Part shown: positions 30,153-42,455 of the stretch, in pieces
Layout of the letters: each line of letters starts with the position of its first letter
Position numbering within the stretch: position 1 is the stretch's first letter
Assembly (NCBI GenBank): GCA_003117195.1
Contig: BDSI01000054.1
Location: forward strand, 310,001 to 374,000
Direction of reading: 5' to 3'
Length of the DNA stretch: 64,000 bases
Origin: Eudorina sp. 2006-703-Eu-15
Lineage: Eukaryota; Chlorophyta; Chlorophyceae; Chlamydomonadales; Volvocaceae
The notes under the pieces: generated by a model
Database searches by the model: none
What the model was told of the DNA's origin: nothing
Seen by the model: only the letters and a program-made list of their open reading frames with translations
Made by a program: the position numbers and the translations under genes

Positions 30153-33100
30153 GCTGGCGCGTCGGGTGGCCAGCGCGAAGCCGGCGTCTGTCTCCCGCCT
30201 GATGCGGGCTCCCGGCCGGCATTGCAAGCCCCGGCAGGAATGTCGGCCCGGGCTTGGTGGTCCGGTTGGGGAGGTGAGGGGTGACTCTGTGCCTTCAGGA
30301 ACGGCGCTGCGGGCGGATCGGAGCGGATCGGATCGGATCAGAGCGGAGCTCTTCCCTCCGATGGGGGCGGGCGAGTGCGGGGTGATCCTCCTCGGGCGGG
30401 TTTATATCCCACATCAGTTAGGGCCTTCCCGGCTGTGTACGCTGTAAGCTGTAGGCTGTAGGCCAGTCGGCTGTCCCGGAGGGTCTCGGGGAGGGATGTA
30501 GCCGCGCGCGGCGGGCGCCGGCCGGGCGAGGTGCAGCGCGGCGGCGAAGGCCGGCGGCCGGTGAGATATGACGGGGAGAGGGACAGGGGCCCGCCGGTGC
30601 ACACACGTGATCGTCGGCCCGTCTGCCGCCGACTGCCGTACTGCCGTACTGCAAGGGAGCGCCCGAGCATGGGTTGTGCCGGTCGGCATGTCCCATGGAA
30701 GGTGCAACGGGACTCCACGAAGCAAATTACATCTGCGAGGGGAAGAGACGGGAGGGGACCGCGGCCAGAGGGATACCGAAACTGGCTGGGAACTGTGATC
30801 AAGGGAACCATGGTTTCGGAGCAGCGGTTTCTCGGCCGGCACTGGACAGCGCTGCTGACAAGGAGCCATCGAAGCCGCCGCGGGGATAGATGTGCGGGCG
30901 GTGCGGCTGGAGCTGCTACCGGTTGTCTACCGGGGCGGGAATGCGCGGCGCCGCCCACCCCTGCGGTGAGACGACCTAGCCACGCAACGCTGCAGCGCGG
31001 TCGCGCGGCCGGTCCAGGCCATGGATGGCATCCGGCGGACGTGCGGGATGGCCGGCGCGAACCCCAGAGGTCGCACGCTGCTTACCTTGCCTCGCCTCTC
31101 CTTCCGCTTTCCAGAACTCTCGCGGCTTGCGAGGGGAATGGCCGGGGCACGGGGGATTGAGCTAGGTTTGCCGCGGCTGGATTAGGGTTGCGGTTGCGGT
31201 TGCGCCAGGGGGGATGTGGGCGGGGGTTCCGCCGTCGCACACGTGATCATATCGCATCGGAATGCCGTACCGCTGATGGAGGCTTGGGGTGAGCTTCGGA
31301 CATGAACGGCCAGAACGGCCGTCTGTATCGTATTGTTGGTGGTTGAACGGGCGGCAGTTGCCGGTTGTACGGATGCGTTCCGGGGTCGTCGTGTTTCTCA
31401 TCAACGTGTTTTTTCGTGCCATCCTGCGATAGCGATGATGAGCGGCGAGGGGCCTGCGACGTGCTGTGCTGTGCTGTGCTGTGGTTCGCTCCGGTGTGGG
31501 CTTTGGCGTGGTATCAAGATGTGTTATGCGGTATCATGCTGTGTGGTGAAGTTGCTGTGGTTTGCTCGGGGGACAGGACACGGGCTGTTGGAAGCGACCT
31601 CAAGACTGGAAAAAGTGGATGTGTGTGTTTAGAAATGCAACCCGCCCGCCCGCCCAATCCCAGGTGCAAATATACTTACCATATAACCTGTGTGTGTGTG
31701 TGTGTAAAACGAAACTGAGCCGCGAGAAGCGAAAGGGATGTGTGTGAGGAGGGGTTCAGGGTGGGGACTTAGCAATTCGGGGCCAGGGCGGGTGCCTGCG
31801 CGATGGCGGGTGACGGAAAGGGCGGATGGCTGCGGCTCTGTGGCCCAAGGGGTGCGCTTCTCGGACAGCTGGCAGGTTTCTAGGGAGAGAGATCCATGGA
31901 AGGCACCTAGCCAGGGGAGGAAATCCGAAGGGCGGTCACCTTGAGGGACGGTTGAGCTGCCGGGGCTGGCCGCGCGGTTCGGACCTCCAGAGGCTCTGGA
32001 GGCCAAGGACGGGACCTGCTCCAGGGGATCCGTTGGCTGGGGTGCTTGCGTGGAGCCCGGCATGGGACGCGGCACAGGGCTCTCTCCCCGCGTCCCCGGC
32101 ACTTAGGGTTTGTTTAGAGAAGAGAGGGTGGGTGGGTGTCTGTGCGGCGCATCGAGGGTGATTTCGCTGCCGTGGGAGTGAGGATCCACAGCCCCGGGAT
32201 ACGATGGGCGGACGGACGTTTGAAAGGCGTTTGTATCCCGAACGGAGGTGTAATCGGAAAGGAAGAGGAATAGGGTTTGGGCTCCCGGGTCCCGGCTGGA
32301 CCGCTGCAGAGCCGCCCGGCCGTAGCAGCGCCCTGCTCGCCCGGACCGCAGGATGCGAGCAACGACATAAGTATGACACGCGCCCGGAACTCTTTGCACC
32401 AGTACGACCACCGAGCGACGCGGGATGGCCGCGCCTTGCACACACACACCACCCTCAGCAGTGGCATCGCAACGCATGAGCGCGTTCGCAGACAACCCCC
32501 GCCCCACACGCAATACTGGTTCTGTATTACGGGATTACGAGCATGCTTCCGCCGTGGCTGGCCCTGGCTGGTGCGGCGGTGCCACGCCGACGTGCGCGCA
32601 AGAGGGATGGGCGATAGTTTGGCGCTTTGCCTCTCTGCAGCGGCCACACCCAGGCCCCCCTGCCGCCCAGCTGCTGCGCCAGGGCCTGGGCTGCTGCTGG
32701 CGTCGTGAAAGCAAAACATCAGAAGGGCAAGGGCTGCCACATACGGTGCTGTACACATTTGTGTCAACGGTCCGGCTGGGCCGCCTGGGGGCCCGCCTGG
32801 GAGCCGGTTGAGTACGACAGTCCGCCATGCGGCCGTCTTTGTGCAGCCGCCGTGTTTGAGCGCACGCGATTGCGAAATGCCTGAAACTCAAGGGCGCCTG
32901 ACAGCGCATCACCGAACCCGCCAGAGGGAATCGTGCAACCCCTTCCCATCAATTGACGAGCAACTACGAGGCACTTAAGCCCGTCATCGAGTCCTGTTCG
33001 GATCCCTTCGCACATAACAGCAGGTACCGTTCTCCTAACACATCTGCAGCGTCGGCGTGCGCCTAAAATGTGGGTACGTTCGGCTGTGGACTGGCCCAGG

Positions 33101-34424
33101 CAGCTGCCCTGGTTCTAGCCGTGTGCGGCATGGTGATGGGCTGGTTCGCCGCCACGGATCTGCGGACTCCGCGCGCCACCTCAGTGCGGCCCCGGGGGGA
33201 GTACCCCCTCATCCTTCACAGCCCTTCGCGTCCTGACCACCTGGGGCATGGAGGACGTCTCAGTGGATCGAGGGCGACGCGCGCGGCAATCATCCAACAC
33301 ACCTGCGTGGCTCAGTTTGGCGCGTTTTCGGAGCGATAAACACGCGTTCCAAGACTGCGTGTGTTACTGGCCAGGCTGTAATCTGGTCGAGTGTCTACCA
33401 GCCCGCCAGACCCACTACGAGCCAAGGGGGAGGGCAGCGGCCATGGTTTTTGCTGTGCCTAGTCAGACACGACGTCTGGCGGCCCAATGGCACAAAGCTG
33501 GTTGGGGAAGCGCGACCGGGTCCGCGGCGAGCAGGAACGGCACATCGCAGTTCAGTTTTTTTCACACTGGTTGCGCGCGGCTTGGGGAAACGCAGTGGGC
33601 ACCAGAGCCCAAGATCGAGAGCCCGATGCGGTTTCTAGGGGATTCCATCCTGAGGCTCTGTGGCTTTCAGGTGCAGCGATTTTGCGGAACGTTAGCTAAT
33701 TACCAGCAGTATCCGAGATCTTGTCGGGCCAGGCTGCCGAGCGCAGTACACCGCCAACTGCCCCTGCCGTACACACGCGCGTGCACACCCGTGTCGCTCT
33801 TAACACTAGGTTAAGCCTAATATGGAAACGCCTGAGCTTTGAGCATCTCTGTCACGGGGGACACAAACGCGCTGGGCACAACGGCAGCTCACGTCGTCAG
33901 TCTCCAACCGCTCCGCGTCAAAAGGAATGCGTGCTACGCGCTGTTTAGGGCTCATGAGTAATTCGTTCGGCTTGCCGGATGAAACACGATGAATGGTAAG
34001 GCATACATTTTGTTCAACAGGTCTATGTCAGGGCCGCAAAGGGCATGCTCAAAAGTCAAAAGCATAACAAAAGGGAGGCATATGGTAACCTGCGCAATTT
34101 ATCATAAAGGAGCGCACCAAGGGACTAGAGAGCCCTGTTCGCAGCCGTACTTGGATCCAACCTTTGCCCGCTCTGCTCCTCTGGGCTTTGTTGCGTTGTT
34201 CCTTAACAGCAGAATTCTTGGCACATATTATAATGACTGTGTGCAGCACTTGATAGCATTACGCCACGTTTGCCTAGGTTCAAAAGACGGCGGACAGCTT
34301 CAGGTTGCGACTTTTGTAATCTGCACCCGACACAGTTCAGTTGCTGCTGTTGTGTAAAAGAAAGCGCACCTTACTGTAACTGCTGCTGATTTCAGCCGCA
34401 AGGAATTCAGCTCACGTTGTTGCG
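30153..34424. other. 4.3-kb stretch with no supported gene
   Basis: Open frames here are short, and none shows splice sites in a consistent phase or a recognisable domain. A hydrophobic frame at about 33090-33200 (ALVLAVCGMVMGWFAATDL) could be an isolated exon. TGTAA at 30443-30447 probably ends the upstream transcript. The 5' UTR and promoter of kinesin-5 lie at the right end. Confidence 0.5.
30443..30447 (+). promoter_or_regulatory. TGTAA poly(A) signal for the kinase-like gene
   Basis: TGTAA about 410 nt after the stop at 30032, the first on this strand that I noticed. Confidence 0.4.
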
Positions 34425-37400
34425 ATGTCTGAAATTACAACAACGCGACCAGGCCCGGGGCCAGGCGAAAATGAGGGCGTCAACGTGCAGGTCCTCCTGA
34501 GATGCAGGTGGGCAGTCTTTTTGCTTCGCACGCGGAACTTGGTGTATAGACAAGCACCGTGCGGTAGCTCAATGTCGTCGCCACGCCTGTAGGCCGATGA
34601 GCGACAAGGAGATTGCAGAGCGCACTCCGCAAGTTATCTCTTGCAATGAAGCACTGCGTGAGGTTACCCTGTACCAGAACGTCGGCGGCAAGCAGATGAG
34701 CAGGACATTCCGATTCGACAAGGCAAGTGTTTGGCACGGCGTGACGCCTTCACGCTGCTGACCCGCTATCCTTCGGGACACCACATTTGTTCGACATCAG
34801 CACGGACGCTGCCAGCACCCCTTATAATGTAACCCCTTGGTGTACGACGACTGCTGTTTGTGACACTTGGACAAAACCCTAAGCATGTGTCAAAGCTGAT
34901 CGTGCGCGGGTATTGGATCTGCTGTAGGTCTTTAGCAGCGAGGCGTCCCAGGAAAAGCTGTACAAGCAGGCCATCATCCCTATCGTCCAGGAGGTCATGG
35001 ACGGCTTCAACTGCACAATCTTTGCCTACGGGCAAACTGGTACGGGTAAGACTTACACCATGGAGGGTGGCCCGCGGCGCAGTGATGATGGAAAGAGCTT
35101 GTCAGCGGAGGCGGGCGTGATCCCACGCTCCATCAAGCAGATCTTTGACCACATCGACGCCAACAACGCCGATTCCACTGTTAAGGTCACATTCCTCGAG
35201 CTTTACAACGAGGAGCTCACCGATCTCCTATCGTTCGACGAGACCAAAGATGATAAGAAGGCGCTGCGCCTCCTTGAGGATCGCAATGGGGTTGTCGTAC
35301 AGAACCTCGAGGAGATTGTGGTGAAGAGCGCAGCGGAGATCTACCAAGTAAGTCTGTAAGAGGGTCCCACACTCCGACCCGTTACAACGGGTCACAGCGG
35401 GTTGCACTATTCCCTCAAACTCCGTACCTTGCGAAGATGCGATAAGGGGCAAGTGGAATGCACAGTTCGCTCCGGCTCCGCCGTGACGAGTGCTCTGCCG
35501 TATTATTGCGGTGAGGGTGGGAACCCTTCACGCAGCAACGAGCAGATATGTTAATGTAAGGATCACGCGACTTGCAGCTCACTTGCCATCGTGTACTGTG
35601 TACTGTGTATTAAGGTACTGGACCGCGGCACGGCCAAGCGTCGCACGGCCGAGACGCTGCTGAACAAGCGCTCCAGCCGAAGCCACTCGGTTTTCTGCAT
35701 CACCATCCACATGCGGGAGGTCACACCTGAGGGCGAGGACGTCGTCAAGGTCCGTGAACGCCGTTGGCCTTCATAAGGAGATGTTGAGCAAACTGGATTA
35801 CGTTGGCTGACCAACAATACTGGACTGCAGGTCGGGAAGCTAAACCTCGTGGACCTGGCAGGCAGTGAGAACATCTCCCGCTCGGGTGCCAAGGATGGGC
35901 GTGCCCGCGAGGCCGGATCCATCAACCAGTCCTTGCTGACGCTGGGCCGCGTAATTACAGCCCTGGTCGAGCACTCGGGTCACATTCCTTACCGTGACTC
36001 AAAGCTCACGCGGCTGCTGCGTGACTCCTTGGGCGGCAAAACCAAGACCTGTATCATCGCCACGATTGCGCCAACGGTGCAATGCCAGGAGGAGACCATC
36101 AGCACGCTTGACTATGCGCACAGGTGTGCCAGAAGTGGCCCAGTCATTGTTGTTGAATCCTTGAGGGTATGTCAGGACCCCCGTTAGCAGGTCCACTTCA
36201 TCCATTAGCCAAGCACGTTCTATAGGTTTGCCCACCAATGCACCACAATCTGTGCTCAACGACAATAATGAACAGAAAACTTTATACAGTTCAAATCGTC
36301 GCGCGTGGGTTGTATGCAGCCCTCATGGACGCGCATGCCTCCGCCGACTCCTCATACTTTGACTTCCTCTAACTTGCGTGAAGGGCCAAGAATATTCGGA
36401 ACCGCCCTGAGGTAAACCAGAAGATCTCCAAGACGGCCATGATCAAGGAGATGTCATCGGAGATGGAGAAGCTACGAATGGAGCTCGTTGCACAGCGCGA
36501 GAAGAACGGTGTCTACATCTCAGTCGAGAAGTACCAACAGGTGCAGTCCGCCGTCGTCGATCATGTGCGGCTGGGTGTGTCCTGCAGGTTATCCCAACCT
36601 GCCAGACGGCCGTCGTTCCGTCCAGGCAGAACCACCCCCATGGGTGGTGCCGTCCTCACAAGCAAGCTTTAACCGGCTGATCCCCATCGACTCTGATGTG
36701 TTTGGGGGCTTTGGAAATCTGCAGGACGAAGTGGAGCGCGTGCAGCTCCGTGATACGGTCAAGGCTCTGCGGGAGGAGATGAAGCTGGAGCAAGAGGAAT
36801 TTGCTCAGACCCTGGAGCAGCAGAAGACGGAGTCAGAGAAAACGATCAGCCGGCTCGAGGTCAGTTGGCTTACCGCGGCTTCACATTTGGGGTATAGCAG
36901 GGATGATTGAGTGAGATTCGCTTTTCTCACTCTGCCCACAGTCTGAACTGGCGACCGCAAAGTCCGACCTCGAGTACCTGGACACCCGACTCCAGGAGGC
37001 CAGCCGCACGATCCACGAGCGGCAGTATCTCATAGCTGCGCACCGAAAGGCGGAGCAGGACATTACAGAGCACGCTGAGTCCGTGCGCAGTGAGCTGGCC
37101 GCCGCCGTGCGTGACCTTGGCGAGCTGTTCTCATCCTTAGAAGAGCTGTCCGGTGTCCATGCTGGTGATCGGGATTCCTTCCACATGGTGCAACGCATGC
37201 TGAAGGTAAGACATGTTTCTTGATCCACGTGAGGCCCAGTTCTGGAGCCGGTTGGTCACCGCGCATTGTGTTGGCAGTACCCGGATGTTGCGCTTGGGGG
37301 CATCACTGTAACACAAGCGGTTGCAAGACGTTCGTGAATTGCCGCGGCCTAGCTGGTGTGGGTGTTATCTGGTGTGTATCTGTCTGTCTAGTGTGCGGGT

Positions 37401-39573
37401 GTCCATCTGAGGTCGCTGTACCTGTCTATGCTAACCTCCGCTCGGAACAATATTCTCTATGCGCCCTCAGGCGCGGCTTGAGGGAGTCGGCGCGTCCCTG
37501 TCCGGCGCGGTCGACGGCCAGCGCAAGCAGCTTAACGCCATGAGCGAGGCGCTTGCCTCTTTCAAACAGCGGAAGCAGGATGACCTCCAGCAGCTGACTG
37601 ATCGGGTCGCAACTGTGCAGTCCATGGTCCTTTCCATCAAGGAGACCATTGAAGGCCGGGTGCGTGCTGTGGATGCGGCTGCTTCTGACACGCTTGGCCG
37701 GGCTAGTGAGGTGGCCGCGGCGCATGTTGCCAGCGCTGTTGCGGCAGCAGAATCCCTTGAGGCGGCTAGCCGCACTGCCGTTGATGCGCTGTCGCAATCG
37801 ATCCAGCAGCAGACGCAGGAGCTCATGTCGTTCGCAGAACAGCAGGCATCGTATGCCAGCAGCTCATGCGCCGCATTGCGTGATGCAATGAGGCGCTTCG
37901 AGGACAGCTACGAAGGCCTCAAATCGGCGGCAATGCAAACACATGACGTTGTTGAGCAGAAGACTTCGTCACTCAACAAGGGTCTCGGCGCGTTCGCCAA
38001 CCGATTCAAGGACACTTCTGCCAGGCAGCAATCAGAGCTGCTATCGCAGATCGCCGCACTAGTGCAGGCGTTTGCGAATGACAGGACGCGGGAGGTGGCC
38101 ACGGAGGTTCAGTCGCTTCAGCATCAGGCAGCAGAGGCGGGCGATGCACTTAAGGCCAAGCTGACCGATATCACTCAGGCCAGCGTAACAGCGATGCGCC
38201 AAGTACAGGTGAGCGTCGCCGTTGGTTGGCTGGTTGTAGGCCCCGGCGACAGCTGCATTTTATCGTTGAGACGGATGTGAAGACCGTACCGCATATGGTG
38301 TTGCGGCCTGTAGGAGGCGGAATCGGCCTTGACGTCCAGCATTCAAGCGCGACAGCAGCAGGTTGGCGACTGCACCACGAGTATGGCAACGTCTTTGGGG
38401 ATTCTCAATGAGAAGACGCATGCCCTTCATACAGTTGTTACAACCCACACTAACAGCAGCACCGTGGCAGTCGAGACTTTCAGCAAGGTACGGGTACTGA
38501 TGTGTCCCTTCACGGTTGGACCATAGAAAGTGTCTGAATGCCTGCGCTTGTCGCATGAATGTGGTCGTAACCATACTGAAGTTTTCCATGGGTTCGATCT
38601 TTTTCGCCAGGACCTTGCCCATGTCACCGATGGGGGCATCACCGCCGTGCAAACTGCGACACACGCTTGCGTTACGGAGACCAGCGACGGGGTGTTGTCC
38701 ACGCAGCAAGTGCTGCTGGGTTTGAACAAGGCTTTGGACGACACCACTGCAACCACGAGCGCGTCTGCGGATGAGTGGGCAACAGCATGCTGCAACGTTC
38801 TTGCCGGCATGGAAGGTACGCCATTGCTTTCTGCTCACTGACCATGCCCAACACCGTGCCCACACACAAACGCCGTGCTCATGTTGTTTTGCCCATTGTC
38901 AACGCAGCGATGAGCGAGCAGCAGGCGGCACATCTGTCCACTCTCAACAGGGAAGCGGAGGAGGCCATCCAGCTGCGTCTTGACGTTCAGAGAAAGGTTT
39001 TGCCTCCCGCCCAGCGCAGCATCAAGGTGCCGCCGGCATCGTCCATTCGCGACTTGCGTTGCCTGCCGGAGGATAAGCTCGTGGCGCGTTGCCACGCTGA
39101 GTTCCCTCAGGTGTTTGCCACAACGGTAAGCCGAATAAACCATTTGGGTCCGGGTCGTAGTTCGAAGCTGCATGGCTCCTCGGCGCCTGGCTGGGGTTAC
39201 GGGAAAACGAAGTCCATATGAAAGCATCTCCCGTTCTTGTGTTTTCCCGCAGGCTCAATCGCTGCCATCAAGTCCTCGCTCGGCACTACATCGTGTCGCC
39301 AGTGGCCCTGCCGCTCTGGCCTGCAGTGAGAATGCGACCCCACTGCCGCAGCAGGCGTCCGTCCCCCTTGCTGCACCGATCGCGAGCAACGGCGTCCCGC
39401 TGTCACCAAACCGCTCTTCGACAGCAGGCCTGCGTAGCCGTATTCCCTCGAAGCCGTCACTCGTGTCCAGCTCGCCCGCAAGCAAGGATCCTGGCGCCAA
39501 CGCCATGACCCGGCAGCAGCTTGCGGACAAGACCAACAGCAAGCCGAGTATACTGTCGGACTGGGCCGCGTGA
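34425..39573 (+). CDS. Kinesin-5 (BimC/Eg5) bipolar spindle motor
   Basis: Thirteen exons join in frame into 1,118 residues: 34425-34507, 34593-34722, 34928-35347, 35615-35749, 35831-36123, 36384-36540, 36725-36859, 36942-37205, 37471-38208, 38314-38487, 38527-38815, 38908-39125, 39253-39573. The N-terminal motor has the strand [10 protein letters not shown]-loop GQTGTGKT (106-113), switch I SSRSH (231-235), switch II DLAGSE (264-269), and the kinesin-5-like GYNC/GFNC and KNGVYI neck region. A long coiled-coil stalk follows, then a Ser/Pro-rich tail. Length and order fit kinesin-5, which crosslinks and slides antiparallel microtubules in mitosis. Intron 2 uses a GC donor (AAG|GCAAGT), needed to keep the conserved FDKVF junction. 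The donor after 36540 (GTGCAG) is weak. I see no clear BimC box. A TGTAA lies at 39757. Confidence 0.96.
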
Positions 39574-39623
39574 GACGTTCACGTATGACCCATACAGCGA
39601 TCCGGCTTCCATCACGATGACAC

Positions 39624-39628
39624 TTACA
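39624..39628 (-). promoter_or_regulatory. TGTAA poly(A) signal, minus strand
   Basis: TGTAA on the minus strand about 410 nt beyond the stop at 40039. If used, the 3' UTR would overlap that of kinesin-5. Confidence 0.35.
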
Positions 39629-39756
39629 TTATGACGCTCTCCCATATGCATGACGAATGGTGGCACACATTGGTGGCACACTGACCGGGGATAGCACTTA
39701 TGGCGTAAGCGCCTTGACCGCTTACTGTGAACGGCATCCCCGAGTCGACGCAACCG

Positions 39757-39761
39757 TGTAA
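39757..39761 (+). promoter_or_regulatory. TGTAA poly(A) signal for kinesin-5
   Basis: TGTAA about 185 nt after the kinesin-5 stop codon. Confidence 0.6.
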
Positions 39762-40038
39762 CAACTGGTCTCCCAACCCTGATAAACTCCGCTTCATCAC
39801 GGACATATTTTGTAGTGAATCATATTGTCATTGTCATTCGTATTTATGTATAAATGTTGCACAGCGGGGCAAGCACCCTGCGTGTAGTAACCGAACGTAA
39901 CCGCATGGGGCATTCCCAATACGCAAAATATTGACGCACATGGCTGCGCGTCACGTTATACGCAGTATTTATGCAACGACGAAACAAACCGACACAACGA
40001 AACCATGATTGCGCAAAATGTCGTCTTCGACTGGCGCT

Positions 40039-41602
40039 CTACAGATCTATGGTTAAGTCTTCTAGTGTCAAAGAGGGGACACGCAGCTTCCCCGTGAGCA
40101 CTGAAACGAGCAGCAGCTCCGTGTCGCTTGTCGTCAGGGCTCGCCCAACGGCGGCGGCCAGGTCTGCGCCTTGGACCTCGACGGTTAACGCCGTAACAAT
40201 GGTGTGGACGGAACTGCACAATTATATAAGCAAGGAAATAAACGTGGTTCAGTGACATTGCAACGTCATCAGAAAGTTCGTCTGGCGGCAACCAAACCCA
40301 ACAAAACCCTACAAGGCTGCTTGACGAAACCAAACTCATAGCTCTCATGACGGATGGGGAACACCAGCCTAGCGGTTCGCACCCTTCACCCAAATACCTG
40401 TCACAAGTAACGTCTTCGACGGTAGCCATCACACCGGGGGCCCCAAGCTCCATGAGCAACGTTAGGAAAGCATCCTGCACGGTCGCAGTGGAAGGGTTAT
40501 CGCAGCCGGCCGCCCTGGAGCCTCTCCGTATGTCACCAATTTGATCATTCCAATCAAGCAATTATCTCTGTATGCGCGCATCCCCCCGTTCTGAGCGCAT
40601 TAACTGCGTGATCACGCCACGGCAATACCCGCGCCATACGGGCAGAACAAAACACTTCCCACCAGGTTGTACGCCTTACCTTGACGACACCCCGTAAATC
40701 ATCATCGGTCGTGCCAACATTACAAATAGAGCCGTCGCTGCTGTTGTGGCCGCTGTGCTGCTGGGCTCCCGGAGTGACCTACGGGCAGCGAGGTTCAGTT
40801 CACACAACCGTTGAGCGTAGGCTGCGTGGGCAGATCGAATCTATGTGAATTACTCAAGGAATCTACCTCGAGTGGGTCAGCTCGAATGGGGATTTCGTGC
40901 TGCTGCAAGTGGGTATGAGATCCGCCGTTCGTACGTACCATCAGACGAATCCTAACGTGTAACGGAGTGGTTATCAATCCCTCAGCATTTCCCGCTCGGG
41001 TCACATTGAATGCCTGCGGGGAGGGTTGCAAAAGTTGCGGGGACGAATAAGTGCGCGTGGTACCCAAACACTCACGTTCGTCGCCAGACATTACACATAC
41101 GTCCCTCCTATCACCGTCCGAAGCAGGTATGACCCTATCTTTTTCTATGATACGCTCATACGCACGTCAGTCTTTGTTGTCACAACTCGGGAAGTCAAAG
41201 TTTAGGAAGTAGGTCTTGCGGAGACGCCAAGTCATAAAGAGAGCGCCAATAAAGTTCACTTACATCGTCACTTTTGTGGTTCAGAAAGCTCAAAGGCACC
41301 GCGACGGCCGCAGAGATGGCGACGAAAGTCAAAACTGCCGCAACCGTCGCGATGATGGAGCATTTGTAACGAGGGGTTGGCGCCTACATGTTGTACCAAT
41401 GACAGATGTTACATGTGTCCATGCGCCGAATGCATATCCCCTGTGGTCGCACCTCAGGCTTTTTTGCTGGTTCACTTGCAAGCTGAATCCGAACCTCTGC
41501 TGTCGAATTCCAGGTGCATTCATCCCACACCAATATTGGTATCGTGTGAGGTGCGGCGGGCAAACTTGGCGAACTCCAAAGTCCAGGGCGGAAGTCCTTC
41601 AT
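40039..41602 (-). CDS. Small type II membrane protein, paralogue-like neighbour of the HRGP gene
   Basis: Minus-strand exons 41264-41383, 40939-41013, 40398-40474 and 40039-40213 have good splice sites and matching phases. The first encodes APTPRYKC and then a ~20-residue membrane helix (IIATVAAVLTFVAISAAVAV). The others form an ectodomain: HVRIRLM, a helix-rich DAFLTLLMELGAPGVMATVE, then SVHTIVTALTVEVQGADLAAAVGRALTTSD and a stop at 40039. A possible first exon is 41453-41602 (MKDFRPGLWSSP...), phase-compatible but separated by an intron of only 69 nt. The layout (short N-terminus, one helix, an exon ending in a (R/H)V(T/R)(F/I) strand and LM) mirrors the gene at 42456-45997. Family not recognised. 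The gene is tail-to-tail with kinesin-5. Confidence 0.6.
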
Positions 41603-42455
41603 ATCGGCACCATGCCGCACTGCACTTAATACACCTAAGATGGTCTTGCACTATTCATCGAGAGTATTTTACGTCAGGATCAAAGGGAGCGATAGGGAAA
41701 TGTCAATACTTGTTGTTGTGCGGTATGTTGCTGTCGTCCTCGAAAATCATTTACATCGGATGACCCCGATCCGCAAAGACAATTGAACAAGTAGGGCACC
41801 CTCATTCTGTCTTGTCGCCCTGTACATTATAATGAAATGGTCGCACAGTGCCCACCGTACCAACAATGACGCATCAAGTGCATAAGCACAACGACTTGAT
41901 CCTCCGTTCGACCACATACACAATTTCCACAGTCATCATAGCAAAATTTGTCGTGAAACGCGGTTGCAGACGGAGTGGATAGTAGATAGATGGTCTTGAT
42001 GGTATGCATTCCCTGGCTTGGATGTTCATTCAGCGATAAGCGTCTTGTAACGACGCGTTTCTATGGACCACTTGCGCCGCTCAGTCGCACTTTACGACGA
42101 ACACAGTCACGTCGGCCTAGGTGGGCGCGCTGGTCTCGGCGCACATAGGAAACTCGCGCACAAACATGATACAACCCCGCGTCCATAATACACCTTCATG
42201 CAGTGCAATGTAACACTTTCAATCCGTGCAACAGCATCCCCTGGCGTTGGCGCCCTTGGTCAGGCATTCAGGTCATCCGGTAAGCGGTCATCCTCACACC
42301 ACACCGCGGCCTTCGCATTTCGCAGCCAAGCAGCCGGCCTATCCCCCTCAGACGCCCCCTCCCATCGCTGAACCCCAGACCCAGCCACTTTGTCTCCACC
42401 CAAACGTTGACAGGCCGCCAGTTCGTCTTGTCATCACCGCTGCTCCTCCTCCCCG
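41603..42455. other. Intergenic stretch without a supported gene
   Basis: About 850 bp of AT-richer sequence between the two type II membrane-protein genes. It should contain the promoter of the 40039-41602 gene and the 3' UTR of the next. I see no other feature. Confidence 0.5.

Noticed and set aside
33070..33339. 89-residue ORF with a hydrophobic stretch
   Set aside because: No homologous family, no splice-compatible neighbours; kept only as a remark in the gap entry.
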